Assembly: GCF_002127655.1 (NCBI RefSeq)
Contig: NZ_NEHB01000001.1
Span: 436,750 to 500,749 of the forward strand
Direction: 5' to 3'
Origin: Janthinobacterium sp. GW456P
GTDB lineage: Bacteria > Pseudomonadota > Gammaproteobacteria > Burkholderiales > Burkholderiaceae_D
Length of the DNA stretch: 64,000 bases
Numbering within the stretch: position 1 is the first letter of the stretch; each line of letters begins with the position of its first letter. The notes under the pieces are model-generated. The model was given only the letters and a program-made list of their open reading frames with translations, did not search any database and was not told the DNA's origin. Shown one piece after another: positions 27,320 to 36,746 of this stretch. Made by a program: the position numbers and the translations under genes.

Positions 27320-28105
27320 TCAGGGGAGTGTGATCGTCAGGTGCGCCGGCCGTGGCGCCAGCTTGACCAGGTCCGCATACGCGGCCAGGGTCGTTTGCGT
27401 GCCGCGCGTCAGATGCGTTTTCAGACCGAGGTAGGCGCAGATGGCCAGCAGGGCGAAAAAGCTCGACAGCGCCCACAGCGGCACGTCGCTGCCGCGTTTG
27501 TTGACCACCTGATCGGGGCGCTCCGCGCGCGGCGCGAAGCCGCGGCTCTTGCCCTTGATGTGGGCGATCTCGTCGCCCAGGCGCGCCGTCAGGTAGCTGA
27601 GTTTTTCGCCGCCGTCGATCGCATACTTGCCCTGGAATCCCAGCAATAAACACATGTGGAAGACCTGCAGCGCCTGCACGCGCATGGCGCCCTTGCCGCG
27701 CAAGGCGTCGAGGCGGTCGAAGAAATGTTCGCCGGCCAGCTGGTCGCCGAAGATCAGCAGCTGCAGCGGGCGCCGCTCCCACTGCTTGCGCAGGGTAAAA
27801 GGCGAGGCGAGGATGATTTCATCGACGGCCGCGCAGAACGCATACTTGGCCGCCTCGATATCGTCGCCATCGGCGCGGATCTTTTTCGCTTCGCGTTCGA
27901 AGTCGCCGAGGAAGGCCGTGATGCGGTCCATGAAGCTTTGCTCGTCGCCGGGCGCCGAACCGTGCTTCAGCATGAACAGCATGTAAAAGCCTTCGTGCAT
28001 CAGGTCCAGCAGGGCGCTGCCCGCATGCCGGCTGCTGTCTGCCGGGGCGGCACCGCGTGGTCCCAGCAGGGAGGGCGCCGCGCGCCGTTCGATGAGCTGG
28101 CTCAT
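27320..28105 (-). CDS. tssL: TssL (DotU/IcmH), T6SS inner-membrane protein
   Basis: 261 residues. The cytoplasmic DotU domain (about 25-205) shows the family motifs FMDRITAFLGDFEREAKKI, AKYAFCAAVDEIIL, and MCLLLGFQGKYA. It is followed by a single C-terminal transmembrane helix (VPLWALSSFFALLAICAYLG) and a short ~30-residue periplasmic tail. No OmpA-type extension is present. TssL dimerises in the TssJLM complex and contacts the baseplate. The gene overlaps tssK by 4 bp in a tssJ-tssK-tssL operon, transcribed opposite to tssM. Confidence 0.93.
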   Translation of the reverse strand: MSQLIERRAAPSLLGPRGAAPADSSRHAGSALLDLMHEGFYMLFMLKHGSAPGDEQSFMDRITAFLGDFEREAKKIRADGDDIEAAKYAFCAAVDEIILASPFTLRKQWERRPLQLLIFGDQLAGEHFFDRLDALRGKGAMRVQALQVFHMCLLLGFQGKYAIDGGEKLSYLTARLGDEIAHIKGKSRGFAPRAERPDQVVNKRGSDVPLWALSSFFALLAICAYLGLKTHLTRGTQTTLAAYADLVKLAPRPAHLTITLP

Positions 28106-29472
28106 GCCGTCACCGCGATCAGTTCCAGCTGCAGGTCGCGTATGCCGGCCGGCACGTAGACGGAAATCGACTGTGCCTTGAGCATCTGCTCGTACAGCGC
28201 GCCGCGGTTTTCGATCGCAAAATAATAGGTGTCGGGCCGCACGGGAATGGCCGCCGGCACTTGCGGCGCATGCGACAGCTTCAGGCCTGGCATGGCCGTG
28301 AGCACGCATTTTTCCACGTCGTCGGGCGCGCCCACTTTCACCCGCACGGGCACCACCTCCACCAGCTCGATGGCGGGCATGGCGGCGCGTATCGCCAGGT
28401 ACAAGGTGGTGTGCTGGTCGATCTTGCCCGAATCGAGCTTGCCCAGGTAGTACGATGGCTGGTCTTCCAGCAGGGCGATGGAAAAATACTTCGACGAGAT
28501 GACGGTATCGAGCAGTTCGCGGATGATGGCGTCGATGGCATCGAAGCAGGCGCCCGGCTGCGCGTGGTCGTAGGCGGGCAGGCTGGCCAGGGTGTAGTGC
28601 CTGGAGTAGCTGAGCAAGCCGCCCGCCAGGCCCAGCAGCGCCTCGTACAGGCGCTCCGGATGCAGGGCCGGGTGGCGCACATAGTGCATCAGCGCGGCGG
28701 CGGCCGTGCTGACCGTGTGCAGCAGCCAGAACGAGGACACGTCGCCCGAGCGGAACTCGATCACGTTGCGGCTCGGTTCGCGGTGGTGGCCGTGCAGCGC
28801 GCTCACCTTCGCCTGCAAGGCGTCGAGCAGGTGTTCCAGCACGCCCTGCAGGCGCGGCGCGCCGGCGATCGCCAGGCTGGGCGCCATGAACGAGGGCACG
28901 GGCTCGAAGCCGCCCGATACCGTGCGCCGCAGGGCGATCAGCGGCAGGCAGTCGTAGGAGCCGCGCGCTTCGCTGTCGGGAATCAGGCGCACGGTTTTCT
29001 TCAGATACGCCACGTCGGCCACGGCGGACTCCGTAAACAGGTCGGGCGTGGCGCGCATGGCGTGCGCGAAGCGCGTGGCCGCCGGCGTGCCCGCATTTGG
29101 CGCCTGCGCCGTGTAATTCATGCCTTCGCGGTTGAGGATGGGCAGGGCCGCGTAATACGTCACTTCCTGCACCGCCGGCGGCAGCGCTTCCAGGTCCACC
29201 GGCGGGGGCAGGATATCGCTGCCGGGCGCGCCGTCGCCCAGCGCCTCGAACACTTCACCGTCGCGGAAGATGGCCGACAGGGCCTGCAGGCGCAGGGTGC
29301 CCGTCTTCAGCGCCGCCAGGTCCCACTCCATGTGCGCCACGCCCCACAGGTAGGGATGCAGCGCGCTGGCCGTGTGATGCAGGCGCGCTTCGTGATACTG
29401 ATCCTGGCGCTGGAAATGCTGCGGCCGCAGGAACAGGCCCTCTCCCCACAAGACTTTCGCTGCCATGCCCAT
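28102..29472 (-). CDS. tssK: TssK, T6SS baseplate-membrane connector
   Basis: 456 residues from the ATG at 29472 (AAGGAG 7 nt upstream). The N-terminal signature is VLWGEGLFLRPQHFQRQDQY. Central segments RLIPDSEARGSYDCLPLIAL and SYYLGKLDSGKIDQ and the C-terminal YYFAIENRGALYEQM match the TssK/ImpJ/VasE family. TssK trimers link TssF/TssG wedges to TssL/TssM. Both partner baseplate genes tssF and tssG are absent from the window. The stop overlaps the tssL start. Confidence 0.95.
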   Translation of the reverse strand: MGMAAKVLWGEGLFLRPQHFQRQDQYHEARLHHTASALHPYLWGVAHMEWDLAALKTGTLRLQALSAIFRDGEVFEALGDGAPGSDILPPPVDLEALPPAVQEVTYYAALPILNREGMNYTAQAPNAGTPAATRFAHAMRATPDLFTESAVADVAYLKKTVRLIPDSEARGSYDCLPLIALRRTVSGGFEPVPSFMAPSLAIAGAPRLQGVLEHLLDALQAKVSALHGHHREPSRNVIEFRSGDVSSFWLLHTVSTAAAALMHYVRHPALHPERLYEALLGLAGGLLSYSRHYTLASLPAYDHAQPGACFDAIDAIIRELLDTVISSKYFSIALLEDQPSYYLGKLDSGKIDQHTTLYLAIRAAMPAIELVEVVPVRVKVGAPDDVEKCVLTAMPGLKLSHAPQVPAAIPVRPDTYYFAIENRGALYEQMLKAQSISVYVPAGIRDLQLELIAVTA

Positions 29473-29509
29473 CTCGATTCTCCTTGAATGTGTGGCGTGT
29501 CTGCTGGTG

Positions 29510-30106
29510 CTACTGGCAGCGCGGGGCCGACAGCGTGGACGTGCCGCTGATGCTGAGCGCGCACGCATGCAGGCCGACGGTGATGCCGCCGCGTTCCGCG
29601 TCGGCGGCGGCAAAGGTGGCGCGCCAGCGCTGTGCCGCAGGCGCGCGGAACAGGGCCACGACGCCGATGAAATACGCTTCCTTGCTGACTTTTTCCTGCA
29701 CCTCGTAGCGCTGGCCCGGTACCAGCAGCACTTCTTTGACTTCCATCAGGTCGGCGCCCAGCGCCGCTTTTTCGCGCTGGGCGTCGAGGAAGCTGTCGTA
29801 AGGCGCCTGCTCGAAGGCGGCGCTCTGGCGCAGCTTGTAGATGCGCGCCACCAACGCCAGCGGCCGGCCGTCGGCATCGGTGTTCAGGCGCTGCGCCGCG
29901 TGCAGCCGGATGCTGACATTGCGCGGCGGCTGCTGCGCGTCGGGCAGTTCCGGCGGCGGCTTGGCCACGCCGGCCATTTGCAGCGCCGCGTTGGCCAGGG
30001 TGCCGATGGCGCCGCCCGCACAGCCGGTCAGCAGCAACGCTTGCAGCAACACCAGCAGCAGTAGCGCGGTGGCTCGTGCCGGGTGAACCAGGGCGTCAGG
30101 TGGCAT
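29510..30106 (-). CDS. tssJ: TssJ, T6SS outer-membrane lipoprotein
   Basis: 198 residues from the ATG at 30106. A lipoprotein signal peptide ends in the lipobox LLTGCAGG. The mature part has the transthyretin-like TssJ pattern (VSIRLHAAQRLNTDADGRPL, ARIYKLRQSAAFEQAPYDSF, then VLLVPGQRYEVQEKVSKEAY and FIGVVALFRAP). TssJ anchors TssM to the outer membrane. It is the first gene of the leftward tssJ-K-L operon. Confidence 0.9.
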   Translation of the reverse strand: MPPDALVHPARATALLLLVLLQALLLTGCAGGAIGTLANAALQMAGVAKPPPELPDAQQPPRNVSIRLHAAQRLNTDADGRPLALVARIYKLRQSAAFEQAPYDSFLDAQREKAALGADLMEVKEVLLVPGQRYEVQEKVSKEAYFIGVVALFRAPAAQRWRATFAAADAERGGITVGLHACALSISGTSTLSAPRCQ

Positions 30107-30378
30107 GGGCGACCTTTGCAAGATGAAGTGTGGAAACAAAAGTGTTGCAGTCATTTAAACGCATGCACGGGCGACCTGCTTGCGTTGGCGCAAGATCAGT
30201 CTGCGATCAAGACAATTACTGCGCCAGATCAGGATTCATGTCGTCTTACGCGGCTGTAGCGTGGAACTTCTTCTTTGCTGATTAATCTCAATTTGGTAAA
30301 AAATTGCCGATCAATAATAGTCTTCACGCCGCCCATCTTTCCCAGTGGTAGCGTCCTCCACGTGAAGGAGTACCCCCG
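30107..30378. promoter_or_regulatory. Divergent promoter region of the T6SS locus
   Basis: 272 bp between tssJ (leftward) and the TPR lipoprotein gene (rightward). It contains an unusually AT-rich patch (about 30265-30330) in an otherwise GC-rich locus and must drive both tss operons. No convincing -35/-10 pair or sigma-54 -24/-12 element could be fixed. Confidence 0.5.
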
Positions 30379-30969
30379 ATGAAGCCAGCCACGATATCGC
30401 TCCGTATTGTCTGCCTTGCCAGCGCCTTGCTGCTGGCCGCCTGCGCCACGCCGGACCAGTCGGCGTCCCCCAAACCTGCCGCACCGACCCTGGCGCAAGT
30501 GATGAGCGACGCCGATGCGGCGGCGCGCGCGGGCCAGTACGAGCGTGCCATGACCCTGCTTCAGCGCGGCGGCGCGAGCTACCCGGCCGACAAGGCGCCG
30601 TGGCTGCAAATGGCGCAAATGAAGTTCGACCGCGGCCAGTACGGCGATGCCATCGGCCATGCGCTTGAAGCGCTGGAGCGCGACCCGGACGACAAGGTGG
30701 CCAACAGCATCGTCGCCGTCAGCGGCTTGCGCCTGTCCGGCAAGGCGCTGGCCGATCTGTCGCGGCAAAATAATCTGAATGGTTCGTTGCGCTCGGAAGC
30801 GCAGGACCTGGCCAAGCTGCTGCGCGCGAGCATAGGCGAAGACGTACTGGTGCCGCCGGCCAGGCGCCCGCCGGCGGCCGGCAAGCGCGCGGCCGGTTCG
30901 AGTACGCCGGCGGCGAAGGGCGCGGCGCAGCAAGGCAGCGCGGCCGACCCGTTCAGCGGCCTGAAATAA
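30379..30969 (+). CDS. TPR-repeat lipoprotein of the T6SS locus
   Basis: 196 residues. An AAGGAG Shine-Dalgarno precedes the ATG. A lipoprotein signal (IVCLASALLLAACATPD, Cys at about residue 22) is followed by tetratricopeptide-like helices (about 42-125: VMSDADAAARAGQYERAMTL, MAQMKFDRGQYGDAIGHALE). A Pro/Ala-rich C-terminal tail ends in DPFSGLK. Similar small TPR lipoproteins precede tssB in several Burkholderiales clusters. Their role is unproven, and a periplasmic scaffold is plausible. It is the first gene of the rightward tssBC-hcp-EHA operon. Confidence 0.8.
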   Translation: MKPATISLRIVCLASALLLAACATPDQSASPKPAAPTLAQVMSDADAAARAGQYERAMTLLQRGGASYPADKAPWLQMAQMKFDRGQYGDAIGHALEALERDPDDKVANSIVAVSGLRLSGKALADLSRQNNLNGSLRSEAQDLAKLLRASIGEDVLVPPARRPPAAGKRAAGSSTPAAKGAAQQGSAADPFSGLK

Positions 30970-31006
30970 ACGAGCATCCCCACCATCTCCTTGCAAAGGA
31001 AGCGAC

Positions 31007-31516
31007 ATGTCCAAGTCCGACAGCGTGCAGAAACGCCTGAAGCAGGTACGCGCGCCGCGCGTGCAAATGACCTATGACGTCGAGATCGGCGACGCGATTG
31101 AAAACAAGGAGCTGCCCTTCGTGGTCGGCGTGCTGGGCGACTTTGGCGGCAACCCTGACAGCGAGAAAAAGCGCCTGAAGGACCGCAAGTTCGTTTCCAT
31201 CGACAGCGCCAATTTCGACGAAGTGCTGTGCGGCGTGGAACCGGTGGCCCGTTTCGCCGTGCCGAACCGTCTCAGCGAGGCGGGCGGCACCTTCGCCGTC
31301 GATCTGCACTTCCGCTCGATGGACGACTTCCGCCCGGAATCGGTGGTGCGCCAGGTCGACCCTTTGCGCAAGCTGCTCGAGGCGCGCACCAAGCTGGCCG
31401 ACCTGCGCAACAAGCTGGCCGGCAACGACAAGCTGGAAGACTTGCTGACGGAAGTGCTGAACAACACGGACAGCCTGGCTACCCTGAAACCGCAGTTCCC
31501 AGCGCAGGAGAATTGA
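31007..31516 (+). CDS. tssB: TssB (VipA), T6SS sheath small subunit
   Basis: 169 residues, normal length. Conserved features are RVQMTYDVEIGDAIENKELP at the N-terminus, FVVGVLGDFGGN, the RKFVSIDSANFDEVL motif and the C-terminal LRNKLAGNDKLEDLLTEVL. TssB pairs with TssC to build the contractile sheath in the cytoplasm. Its TGA is one base before the tssC ATG, so the two are co-translated. Confidence 0.97.
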   Translation: MSKSDSVQKRLKQVRAPRVQMTYDVEIGDAIENKELPFVVGVLGDFGGNPDSEKKRLKDRKFVSIDSANFDEVLCGVEPVARFAVPNRLSEAGGTFAVDLHFRSMDDFRPESVVRQVDPLRKLLEARTKLADLRNKLAGNDKLEDLLTEVLNNTDSLATLKPQFPAQEN

Positions 31517-31517
31517 G

Positions 31518-33008
31518 ATGAGTACCCAGGCAGAGGCCCTAGCAGTATCCACCGCCGATGCGCCGGCCGCGACCGATTTGCTGGACCAGATCGTCGAGCA
31601 AAGCCGCGTCGCCAAGTCCGGCGCTGAACATGCGCGCGCGCGTGACCTGATCTCGGAACTGGTGGCCCAGGTGCTCGACGGCACGGTGCTGATGTCCAGC
31701 AGCCTGTCGGCCACCTTGGACGCGCGCGTGGCGGAGATCGACCGCCTGATTTCGGCCCAGCTTAGCGAAATCATGCACGCGGCGCCGTTCCAGCAGCTCG
31801 AACAAAGCTGGACGGGGCTGCGCTACCTGGTCGGCAATTCCGACACGGGCACGCGCCTGCAGATCCGCATGTTCAACGCCACCAAGCGCGAACTGGTGAA
31901 GGATTTCCAGGCCGCGCTGGAGTTCGACCAGAGCAGCATGTTCAAGAAGGTGTATGAAGAGGAATTCGGCACCTTTGGCGGTGCGCCATTTGCCGCGTTG
32001 CTGGGCGACTTCGCCATCTCGCGCCAGCCGGAAGACATGTATTTCGTCGAGCAGATGTCGCACGTCGCCGCCGCCGCGCACGCGCCGTTCATCGCCTCGG
32101 CTGCGCCGGAACTGTTTGGCCTGGAAAGTTACGGCGACCTGGGCAAGCCGCGCGATCTGGCCAAGGTGTTCGACACCGTCGAGTACGCGAAATGGAAAGC
32201 CTTCCGTGAATCCGAGGATGCGCGCTATGTCGGCCTGACCTTGCCCCGCTTCCTGGGCCGGCTGCCGTTCAATCCCGTCGACGGCACCACGGTCGACGGT
32301 TTTAACTTTGTCGAGGAAGTCGATGGCAGCGACCATCACAAATACCTGTGGTGTAACGCCGCGTATGCGTTTGGCAGCAAGCTGACGCGCGCCTTTGCCG
32401 ATTACGGCTGGTGCGCCGCCATCCGCGGCGTGGAGGGCGGCGGCCTGGTGGACGACCTGCCGACCCACACCTTCAAGACGGACGAGGGAGACGTGGCCCT
32501 GAAATGCCCGGCCGAAGTGGCGATCACCGACCGGCGCGAAAAGGAGTTGTCGGACCTGGGCTTCATCTCGCTGGTGCATTGCAAGAACACGGCGTATGCG
32601 GCGTTTTTCGGCGCGCAGTCGGCGCAGAAAAGCCGCAAGTACAACAGCGACGCGGCCAATGCGAACGCGGTGCTGTCGTCGCAGCTGCAGTACATCTTCG
32701 CCGTCTCGCGCATCGCGCACTACATGAAGGCCATGATGCGCGACAAGATCGGCAGCTTTGCCGCCGCCTCCAGCGTGGAAGACTTTCTGAACCGCTGGCT
32801 GATGCAGTACGTGCTGCTCGACGATAACGCCAGCCAGGAACAGAAGGCGCAGTTCCCGCTGCGCGAAGCGTCCGTGCAGGTGCATGAAGTGCCGGGGCGG
32901 CCCGGCGTGTACCGCGCCGTGTCGTTCCTGCGGCCGCACTTCCAGCTCGATGAATTATCCGTTTCGCTCCGACTGGTCGCGGAGTTGCCGAAGTCGACCA
33001 ATTCCTGA
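31518..33008 (+). CDS. tssC: TssC (VipB), T6SS sheath large subunit
   Basis: 496 residues. Family landmarks are FQQLEQSWTGLRYLVGNSDT, EEFGTFGGAPFAALLGDFAI, FVEEVDGSDHHKYLWCNAAY, YGWCAAIRGVEGGGLVDDLP, ELSDLGFISLVHCKNTAYAA and the C-terminal FLRPHFQLDELSVSLRLVAE. It forms the outer contractile sheath with TssB around the Hcp tube. Confidence 0.97.
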   Translation: MSTQAEALAVSTADAPAATDLLDQIVEQSRVAKSGAEHARARDLISELVAQVLDGTVLMSSSLSATLDARVAEIDRLISAQLSEIMHAAPFQQLEQSWTGLRYLVGNSDTGTRLQIRMFNATKRELVKDFQAALEFDQSSMFKKVYEEEFGTFGGAPFAALLGDFAISRQPEDMYFVEQMSHVAAAAHAPFIASAAPELFGLESYGDLGKPRDLAKVFDTVEYAKWKAFRESEDARYVGLTLPRFLGRLPFNPVDGTTVDGFNFVEEVDGSDHHKYLWCNAAYAFGSKLTRAFADYGWCAAIRGVEGGGLVDDLPTHTFKTDEGDVALKCPAEVAITDRREKELSDLGFISLVHCKNTAYAAFFGAQSAQKSRKYNSDAANANAVLSSQLQYIFAVSRIAHYMKAMMRDKIGSFAAASSVEDFLNRWLMQYVLLDDNASQEQKAQFPLREASVQVHEVPGRPGVYRAVSFLRPHFQLDELSVSLRLVAELPKSTNS

Positions 33009-33039
33009 GTCACCCATCTTTCAACCAGAGGAGCACACC

Positions 33040-33531
33040 ATGGCAATCGATGTATATCTGCAGATAGACGGCATCAAGGGCGAGTCCACCGATGACAAGC
33101 ACAAGGACTGGATCGAATGCAAATCGGTCAGCTGGAGCGTCGAGCAGCCGAAGTCCGCCACCGCCTCGACGGGCGGCGGCCACACGGCCGAACGCTGCGA
33201 ACACAAGGACATCGTCATCTCCAAGCTGGCCGATCTGGCCTCGCCGGTGCTGTTGCAGACCTGCTCGGCCGGCAAGACTATCCCCAAGGCGCGCTTCGAA
33301 TTCATGCGTGCCGATGGCCAAGGGGAGCGCGTCAAGTACTTTGAGATCGAAATCGAGAACGTATTGATCGGCGCCGTGACGCCGAACGTGGAAGAAGGCG
33401 ACATCCTCGGTGAACACGTCGGCTTCAAATTCTCGAAAGTGAAGTGGAAATACACGCAGCAAAAAGTGACGGGCGGCGCCGGCGGCAATACCTCGGGCGG
33501 CTGGGATCTGGCCGCGAACCGCGTGGCTTGA
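33040..33531 (+). CDS. hcp: Hcp (TssD), T6SS inner-tube protein
   Basis: 163 residues. The ATG at 33040 has a GAGGAG Shine-Dalgarno. The N-terminus AIDVYLQIDGIKGESTDDKH, the core ECKSVSWSVEQP, HKDIVISKLADLASPVLLQT, and FKFSKVKWKYTQQKV are typical of Hcp hexameric ring proteins. The C-terminal VTGGAGGNTSGGWDLAANRV tail matches Hcp forms of betaproteobacteria. It is the only Hcp gene in the window, in the main operon between tssC and tssE. Confidence 0.97.
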   Translation: MAIDVYLQIDGIKGESTDDKHKDWIECKSVSWSVEQPKSATASTGGGHTAERCEHKDIVISKLADLASPVLLQTCSAGKTIPKARFEFMRADGQGERVKYFEIEIENVLIGAVTPNVEEGDILGEHVGFKFSKVKWKYTQQKVTGGAGGNTSGGWDLAANRVA

Positions 33532-33596
33532 TCATGGTGCGCGGCGCGCGGCGGCCACCTTCGCCCGCGCGCCGCGCCGATTTTTCAGGAGAGCGC

Positions 33597-34073
33597 ATGG
33601 ACAGTTATGTACCTGGCTTGTTCGACCGCCTGATGGGTGACGGCGGCGGTGCAGCGGGCGGCGTGGCGGTGCGCCTGTCGCTCGAACAATTGAAGGATGC
33701 GGTGGCGCGCGACCTCGAAGATCTGCTCAACACGCGTGTGGCTCTGCCGCCCGGCGCGCTCGACGCCTATCCGGAATGCGCGGCCTCCATCGTCAACTAT
33801 GGCCTCATCGATTTTGCCGGCATGTGCCTGTCCAGCAGCGATGACCGCGCCCGCATCTGCGCCGCGCTGAAGGCGGCCATCGAACGCCATGAACCGCGCC
33901 TGCGCAATGTGCGCGCCCGCCTCGAGCGCGAAGCGGGCAGCATCAACCGCGTCGGCTTCGTCATCAGCGGCACCCTGGCCGTGATGGCCGGCGGCGAGGC
34001 GGTCAATTTCGACGCCGTGCTGCAGCCGTCGTCGCTGCGCTATTCGATCAACCGCAAGGGAGCCGCCGCATGA
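33597..34073 (+). CDS. tssE: TssE, T6SS baseplate gp25-like protein
   Basis: 158 residues. Start at 33597 is supported by AGGAGA 5 nt upstream. The N-terminal PGLFDRLMGD and the gp25-like core (DLEDLLNTRVALPPGALDAY, SIVNYGLIDFAGM, LRNVRARLE, VGFVISGTL) identify it. TssE initiates sheath assembly on the baseplate. In most clusters tssF and tssG follow directly. Here the tssH start overlaps the tssE stop by 4 bp, so they are missing from this position. Confidence 0.93.
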   Translation: MDSYVPGLFDRLMGDGGGAAGGVAVRLSLEQLKDAVARDLEDLLNTRVALPPGALDAYPECAASIVNYGLIDFAGMCLSSSDDRARICAALKAAIERHEPRLRNVRARLEREAGSINRVGFVISGTLAVMAGGEAVNFDAVLQPSSLRYSINRKGAAA

Positions 34074-36712
34074 GCAATCATTTGAAAACCCTGATCGCCA
34101 AACTCAATGACACGGCGCGCACGGCCGCCACCCGCGCCGCCGCCATCTGCGTGGGACTGGGTCAGTACGAAGTCGATGTCGAGCACCTGTTCCTGGCGCT
34201 GCTGGAGCAGGAGCGCAGCGATTTCGTCACCATCGCGCGGCGCAGCGAAATCAGCCTGACGGCGCTGGAGGCGGATTTGCGCCGCGAGATCGGCGGCTTC
34301 CGCACGGGCAGCGCGCGCACGCCCGTGTTTTCGCGGCACTTGCCGCTGCTGTTCGAACACGCCTGGCTGATCGCTTCGCTGGACACGACGCGGCCAGGGC
34401 CCATCCGCAGCCGCCATCTGTTGCTGGCGCTGCTGACGGAGCCGGAACTTTCGCAGCTCGCGTACCGCGGCTCGAAGCTGTTCGCCCGCTTCAGCGTCGA
34501 GCAATTGAAGCATCATCCGGACAAGCTGACGGAAGGTTCTGATGAAGAGGAAAACGCGGCAGTGCCGCAGCTTGCCGACCTGTCCGAAGATCCTGCTGCC
34601 GCCCTGGCCAGCAAAACCCCGGCGCTGGACCAGTTCACCACCGACCTGACGCAGCTGGCGCGCGACGGCAAGCTCGATCCCGTGATCGGCCGCGAGGCCG
34701 AGATACGCCAGGCCGTCGACATCCTGCTGCGCCGGCGGCAGAACAATCCGATACTCACGGGCGAGGCGGGCGTGGGCAAGACGGCCGTGGTGGAAGGCCT
34801 GGCCCTGCGCATGGCCGCGGGCGACGTGCCCGAGGTGCTGCAGGGCGCGCACATCCACGCGCTCGACATGGGCTTGCTGCAGGCGGGGGCCAGCGTGAAG
34901 GGCGAGTTCGAAAGCCGCCTGAAAAATGTCATCGACGAGGTGGCGAAAAGCCCGCACCCCGTCATTCTCTTCATCGACGAGGCGCACACGATGATCGGCG
35001 CCGGCGGCCAGGCGGGGCAGAACGACGCGGCCAATCTGTTGAAACCGGCGCTGGCGCGCGGCGCCCTGCGCACCATCGCCGCCACCACCTGGAGCGAGTA
35101 CAAAAAGTACTTTGAAAAGGATGCGGCGCTGGCGCGGCGCTTCCAGGTGGTGAAGGTGGAAGAGCCGGGCGAAGACATCGCTTGCGCCATGCTGCGCGCC
35201 ATGGCGCCGTTGATGGAGCGCCACTTCGGCATCCGCGTGCGCGACGCCGCCATCGTCGAGGCGGTGCGCCTGTCGCACCGCTACATCAGCGGGCGCCAGC
35301 TGCCCGACAAGGCCATCAGCGTGCTCGATACGGCGTGCGCCAAGGTGGCGTTGGGCCAGCGCGCCACGCCGGCGCAGCTGGAAAACGCGAACCGGCGGCA
35401 GGAACGCATCGGCGCGGAAATCGCCGCCCTGAGCCGCGAGGCGGCCGATGGCGAAGCACCCGACAAGGCGGGCGCCGCACGCCTGGCGCAGCTGCGGCGC
35501 GAGCATGACGCAGGACAGGCGCAGATCACGGCGTTGGCGCAGCGCTGGGAGCGCGAAAAAACGCTGGTGGCGCAGATCGGTGACTTGCGCGCGCAGTTGC
35601 GCGGCGAGCGGCCGGGCGAGATCGGCGCTGCGCGCCTGCTGGCGCTGAAGGAAGAGCTGGCGGCCCTGCAGGGAGAAGCGCCGCTGTCGCCGCTGGAAGT
35701 CGATGCGCAGGTGGTGGCCGGCATCGTCGCCGGCTGGACCGGCATCCCGCTGGGAAAAATGCTCAAGGACGAGATCCGCACGGTGCTGACTCTGGAGGGC
35801 GCGCTGCGCGAACGGGTGCTGGGACAGGACCACGTCATCGACGCGGTGGCGCAGCGCGTGCGCACGGCGCGCGCCAGCCTGGACGACCCGAACAAGCCGC
35901 AAGCCGTGTTCCTGTTCACGGGGCCGTCCGGCACGGGCAAGACGGAAACGGCGCTGGCGCTGGCCGATCTGCTGTATGGCGGCGAGCGCAAGCTCATTAC
36001 CATCAACATGAGCGAGTACCAGGAAGCACACAGCGTGGCCGGCCTGAAAGGCTCTCCGCCCGGCTATGTCGGCTATGGCGAAGGCGGTGTGCTGACGGAA
36101 GCCGTGCGGCGCCAGCCCTACAGCGTGGTGCTGCTCGATGAGGCGGAAAAGGCCCACCCCGACGTGCTCGAATTGTTCTTCCAGGTGTTCGACAAGGGCG
36201 TGCTCGATGACGCGGAAGGACGCGAAGTCGATTTTCGCAACACCATCGTCATCGCCACGTCGAACCTGGGTTCCGGCGCCATGATGGCCGCCTGCATAAA
36301 CCGGGTTGCGCAAGACTTGCCCACGCCGGCCGCGCTGGAAGAGCTGGTGCGCCCGCAACTGGTGGCGCACTTCAAGCCGGCCCTGCTGGGACGCCTGAAA
36401 GTGCTGCCGTTTTATCCCCTGAACGACGCGGTGCTGGCCGAAATCATCGCCCTGAAGCTGGCGAGGATAGGCGCACGCATCGCGCGCAACCACCAGGCGC
36501 AGTTCAGTCACGATGCTGGCCTGGTCGACGCCGTGCTGGCGCGCTGCACCGAGGTCGATTCTGGCGCGCGCAATGTCGATCAAATTCTCAACGGCAGCCT
36601 GCTGCCGGCGATCGCCGAAGCGGTGCTGGCGCGCATGGCCGCAGGCGAGCCGGTCGCATCGATACGCGTCACTGCAAATAAGCAGGGGCAGTTCAAATAC
36701 ACCATCAAATAA
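34070..36712 (+). CDS. tssH: TssH (ClpV), T6SS sheath-recycling AAA+ ATPase
   Basis: 880 residues. The order is: a Clp-N domain (about 1-160), the first AAA+ domain with Walker A GEAGVGKT (about 231-238) and Walker B VILFIDEAH, a ClpB-type coiled-coil middle domain (about 415-525), and the second AAA+ domain with GPSGTGKT (about 618-625) and VVLLDEAEKAHPDV, ending in the D2-small domain. ClpV disassembles contracted TssB/C sheath. The gene is translationally coupled to tssE. Confidence 0.96.
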   Translation: MSNHLKTLIAKLNDTARTAATRAAAICVGLGQYEVDVEHLFLALLEQERSDFVTIARRSEISLTALEADLRREIGGFRTGSARTPVFSRHLPLLFEHAWLIASLDTTRPGPIRSRHLLLALLTEPELSQLAYRGSKLFARFSVEQLKHHPDKLTEGSDEEENAAVPQLADLSEDPAAALASKTPALDQFTTDLTQLARDGKLDPVIGREAEIRQAVDILLRRRQNNPILTGEAGVGKTAVVEGLALRMAAGDVPEVLQGAHIHALDMGLLQAGASVKGEFESRLKNVIDEVAKSPHPVILFIDEAHTMIGAGGQAGQNDAANLLKPALARGALRTIAATTWSEYKKYFEKDAALARRFQVVKVEEPGEDIACAMLRAMAPLMERHFGIRVRDAAIVEAVRLSHRYISGRQLPDKAISVLDTACAKVALGQRATPAQLENANRRQERIGAEIAALSREAADGEAPDKAGAARLAQLRREHDAGQAQITALAQRWEREKTLVAQIGDLRAQLRGERPGEIGAARLLALKEELAALQGEAPLSPLEVDAQVVAGIVAGWTGIPLGKMLKDEIRTVLTLEGALRERVLGQDHVIDAVAQRVRTARASLDDPNKPQAVFLFTGPSGTGKTETALALADLLYGGERKLITINMSEYQEAHSVAGLKGSPPGYVGYGEGGVLTEAVRRQPYSVVLLDEAEKAHPDVLELFFQVFDKGVLDDAEGREVDFRNTIVIATSNLGSGAMMAACINRVAQDLPTPAALEELVRPQLVAHFKPALLGRLKVLPFYPLNDAVLAEIIALKLARIGARIARNHQAQFSHDAGLVDAVLARCTEVDSGARNVDQILNGSLLPAIAEAVLARMAAGEPVASIRVTANKQGQFKYTIK

Positions 36713-36746
36713 CGTCAGCAAGTAACGTCACCCCGCGGAGGGCACC

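Noticed and set aside
30265..30340. Sigma-54 promoter upstream of the tssB operon (TTGGTAAAAATTGCC)
   Set aside because: The GG and GC elements are only 8 bp apart instead of 10, so the -24/-12 geometry is wrong.
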